Assembly: GCA_039039985.1 (NCBI GenBank)
Contig: JBCCOV010000128.1
Location: 1 to 14,681 of the forward strand
Reading direction: 5' to 3'
Length of the DNA: 14,681 bases
Source of the DNA: JBCBWG01 sp039039985
GTDB taxonomy: Bacteria > Pseudomonadota > Alphaproteobacteria > Rhizobiales > Hyphomicrobiaceae
How positions within the stretch are numbered: position 1 is the first letter of the stretch; each line of letters opens with the position of its first letter. The translations under genes and the position numbers were made by a program. Below the pieces are notes generated by a model, which was not told where the DNA came from, made no database searches, and saw nothing but the letters and a program-made list of their open reading frames with translations. Positions 13,944-14,681 of the stretch are shown in pieces.

Positions 13944-14681
13944 ATGCAAACTAATCTGCAAGTCAAAGATGAAACACGGCTCCATATCGGCATCATCATG
14001 GATGGGAACGGCCGTTGGGCCAAAAGCCGCGGGCTCAATCGCATCGCGGGGCACCATGCCGGCGTTTCATCGCTTCGATCGGTTGCGGAAGCGGCGCCTG
14101 CGATGGGGATCGCAACGCTCAGTGTCTATGCATTCTCCGTCGATAACTGGCGCCGCCCGGCCGACGAAGTCGCGGGCATTATGGGTTTGTTGCATCACTA
14201 TCTGGTGTTCGAGCTGGAACGTTTGGCCCGCGCGGGCGTCCGCTTGACGGTTATCGGTCGGCGGGACCGGTTGGCGCCGGACGTCGTGGCAGCAATCGCG
14301 CATGCCGAGGTGGTTACGGCCGGTGGCACAAACCTGAACCTTCGACTGGCGATCGACTATTCGGCGCGTGATGCAATTCTCTCTGCAGCAACGGCCCCGT
14401 CAGACGAGGTGCTGACCCGGGAGGCGTTTGCGCGACGGCTCGGGGTCGGCAGCGATGTCGCCGATGTGGATCTCCTGATCCGGACCAGTGGCGAGCAGCG
14501 TCTGTCGGATTTCCTGCTGTGGGAATGCGCCTATGCGGAACTCTATTTCACGCAAACGCTGTGGCCGGACTTTTCGGCGGACGATCTTGCCGAAGCTCTG
14601 CGCGCCTACGCCAAACGCGATCGCCGTTTTGGCGGACGCCCGGAGTGCGCGACGGACCCTTCAGGCAACACAAGCGATCAC
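13944..14681 (+). CDS. Cis-prenyltransferase, UppS-like (partial, runs off right edge)
   Basis: The 246 visible codons are open to the window edge and cover nearly the whole enzyme (about 250 residues in E. coli UppS). Family signatures are HIGIIMDGNGRWAKSRG (14-30, with the key D20), GHHAGV (36-41), FSVDNWRRP (64-72), IRTSGEQRLSDFLLW and YAELYF, and RRFGGR near the end. The reaction adds isopentenyl diphosphates in cis to an allylic diphosphate, giving lipid carriers such as undecaprenyl diphosphate. The usual FSSENW motif reads FSVDNW here, so D67 replaces a conserved glutamate. The usual frr-uppS-cdsA-dxr context is missing, so this may be a second, specialised cis-prenyltransferase. It starts 55 nt after the winged-helix gene with GAGG 12 nt upstream, and is probably in the same operon. 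Confidence 0.92.
   Translation, partial: MQTNLQVKDETRLHIGIIMDGNGRWAKSRGLNRIAGHHAGVSSLRSVAEAAPAMGIATLSVYAFSVDNWRRPADEVAGIMGLLHHYLVFELERLARAGVRLTVIGRRDRLAPDVVAAIAHAEVVTAGGTNLNLRLAIDYSARDAILSAATAPSDEVLTREAFARRLGVGSDVADVDLLIRTSGEQRLSDFLLWECAYAELYFTQTLWPDFSADDLAEALRAYAKRDRRFGGRPECATDPSGNTSDH

Overview
The window looks like a piece of an alphaproteobacterial chromosome. The DNA is GC-rich and densely coding. It carries an FnrL/FixK-type oxygen regulator with the Cys-X2-Cys-X7-Cys cluster motif beside a DUF2189 membrane protein, a typical CueR, and a full set of COG2307/COG2308/COG4196-type genes that are common in that class. I cannot name a genus from the sequence. I see no rRNA, tRNA, CRISPR array, transposase or phage gene.

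Layout. (1) 1-1847: a GC-rich hairpin cluster at the left edge, a DUF2189 membrane protein on the minus strand, and a divergent FNR-type regulator on the plus strand. A perfect FNR box (TTGAT-N4-ATCAA) lies between the two starts. (2) 1848-2937: an intergenic stretch with a long imperfect hairpin, a small predicted secreted protein on plus, and a convergent CueR-type copper regulator on minus. (3) 3012-12639: a five-gene minus-strand operon that fills most of the window. In transcription order it encodes a stand-alone circularly permuted ATP-grasp protein, an alpha-E protein (overlapping by GTGA), a giant transglutaminase-DUF2126 protein, a fused ATP-grasp/alpha-E protein, and a second transglutaminase-like protein. 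(4) 12895-14681: divergent from that operon, a six-helix membrane protein, an overlapping winged-helix regulator, and a cis-prenyltransferase (UppS-like) gene that runs off the right edge.

How the genes work together. The large operon is the centrepiece. Circularly permuted ATP-grasp proteins, alpha-E domains and transglutaminase-like proteins co-occur widely in bacteria. Comparative genomics (Aravind and co-workers) predicts that they make and process an amide- or peptide-linked product, with the ATP-grasp proteins forming bonds and the papain-fold transglutaminases cutting or transferring them. To my knowledge no product is firmly established. Here both ATP-grasp and alpha-E are present twice, once as separate coupled genes and once fused. 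The fused ATP-grasp has lost several motifs that its stand-alone relative keeps, which suggests a catalytic plus non-catalytic pair. The proteasome-like Anbu peptidase often linked to this set is not in the window.

The right-hand cluster is probably a self-regulated unit. A TTGACA promoter overlapping an ACTTT-N7-AAAGT dyad precedes the membrane protein, the winged-helix regulator is the second gene, and a prenyltransferase outside the usual uppS-cdsA-dxr context follows.
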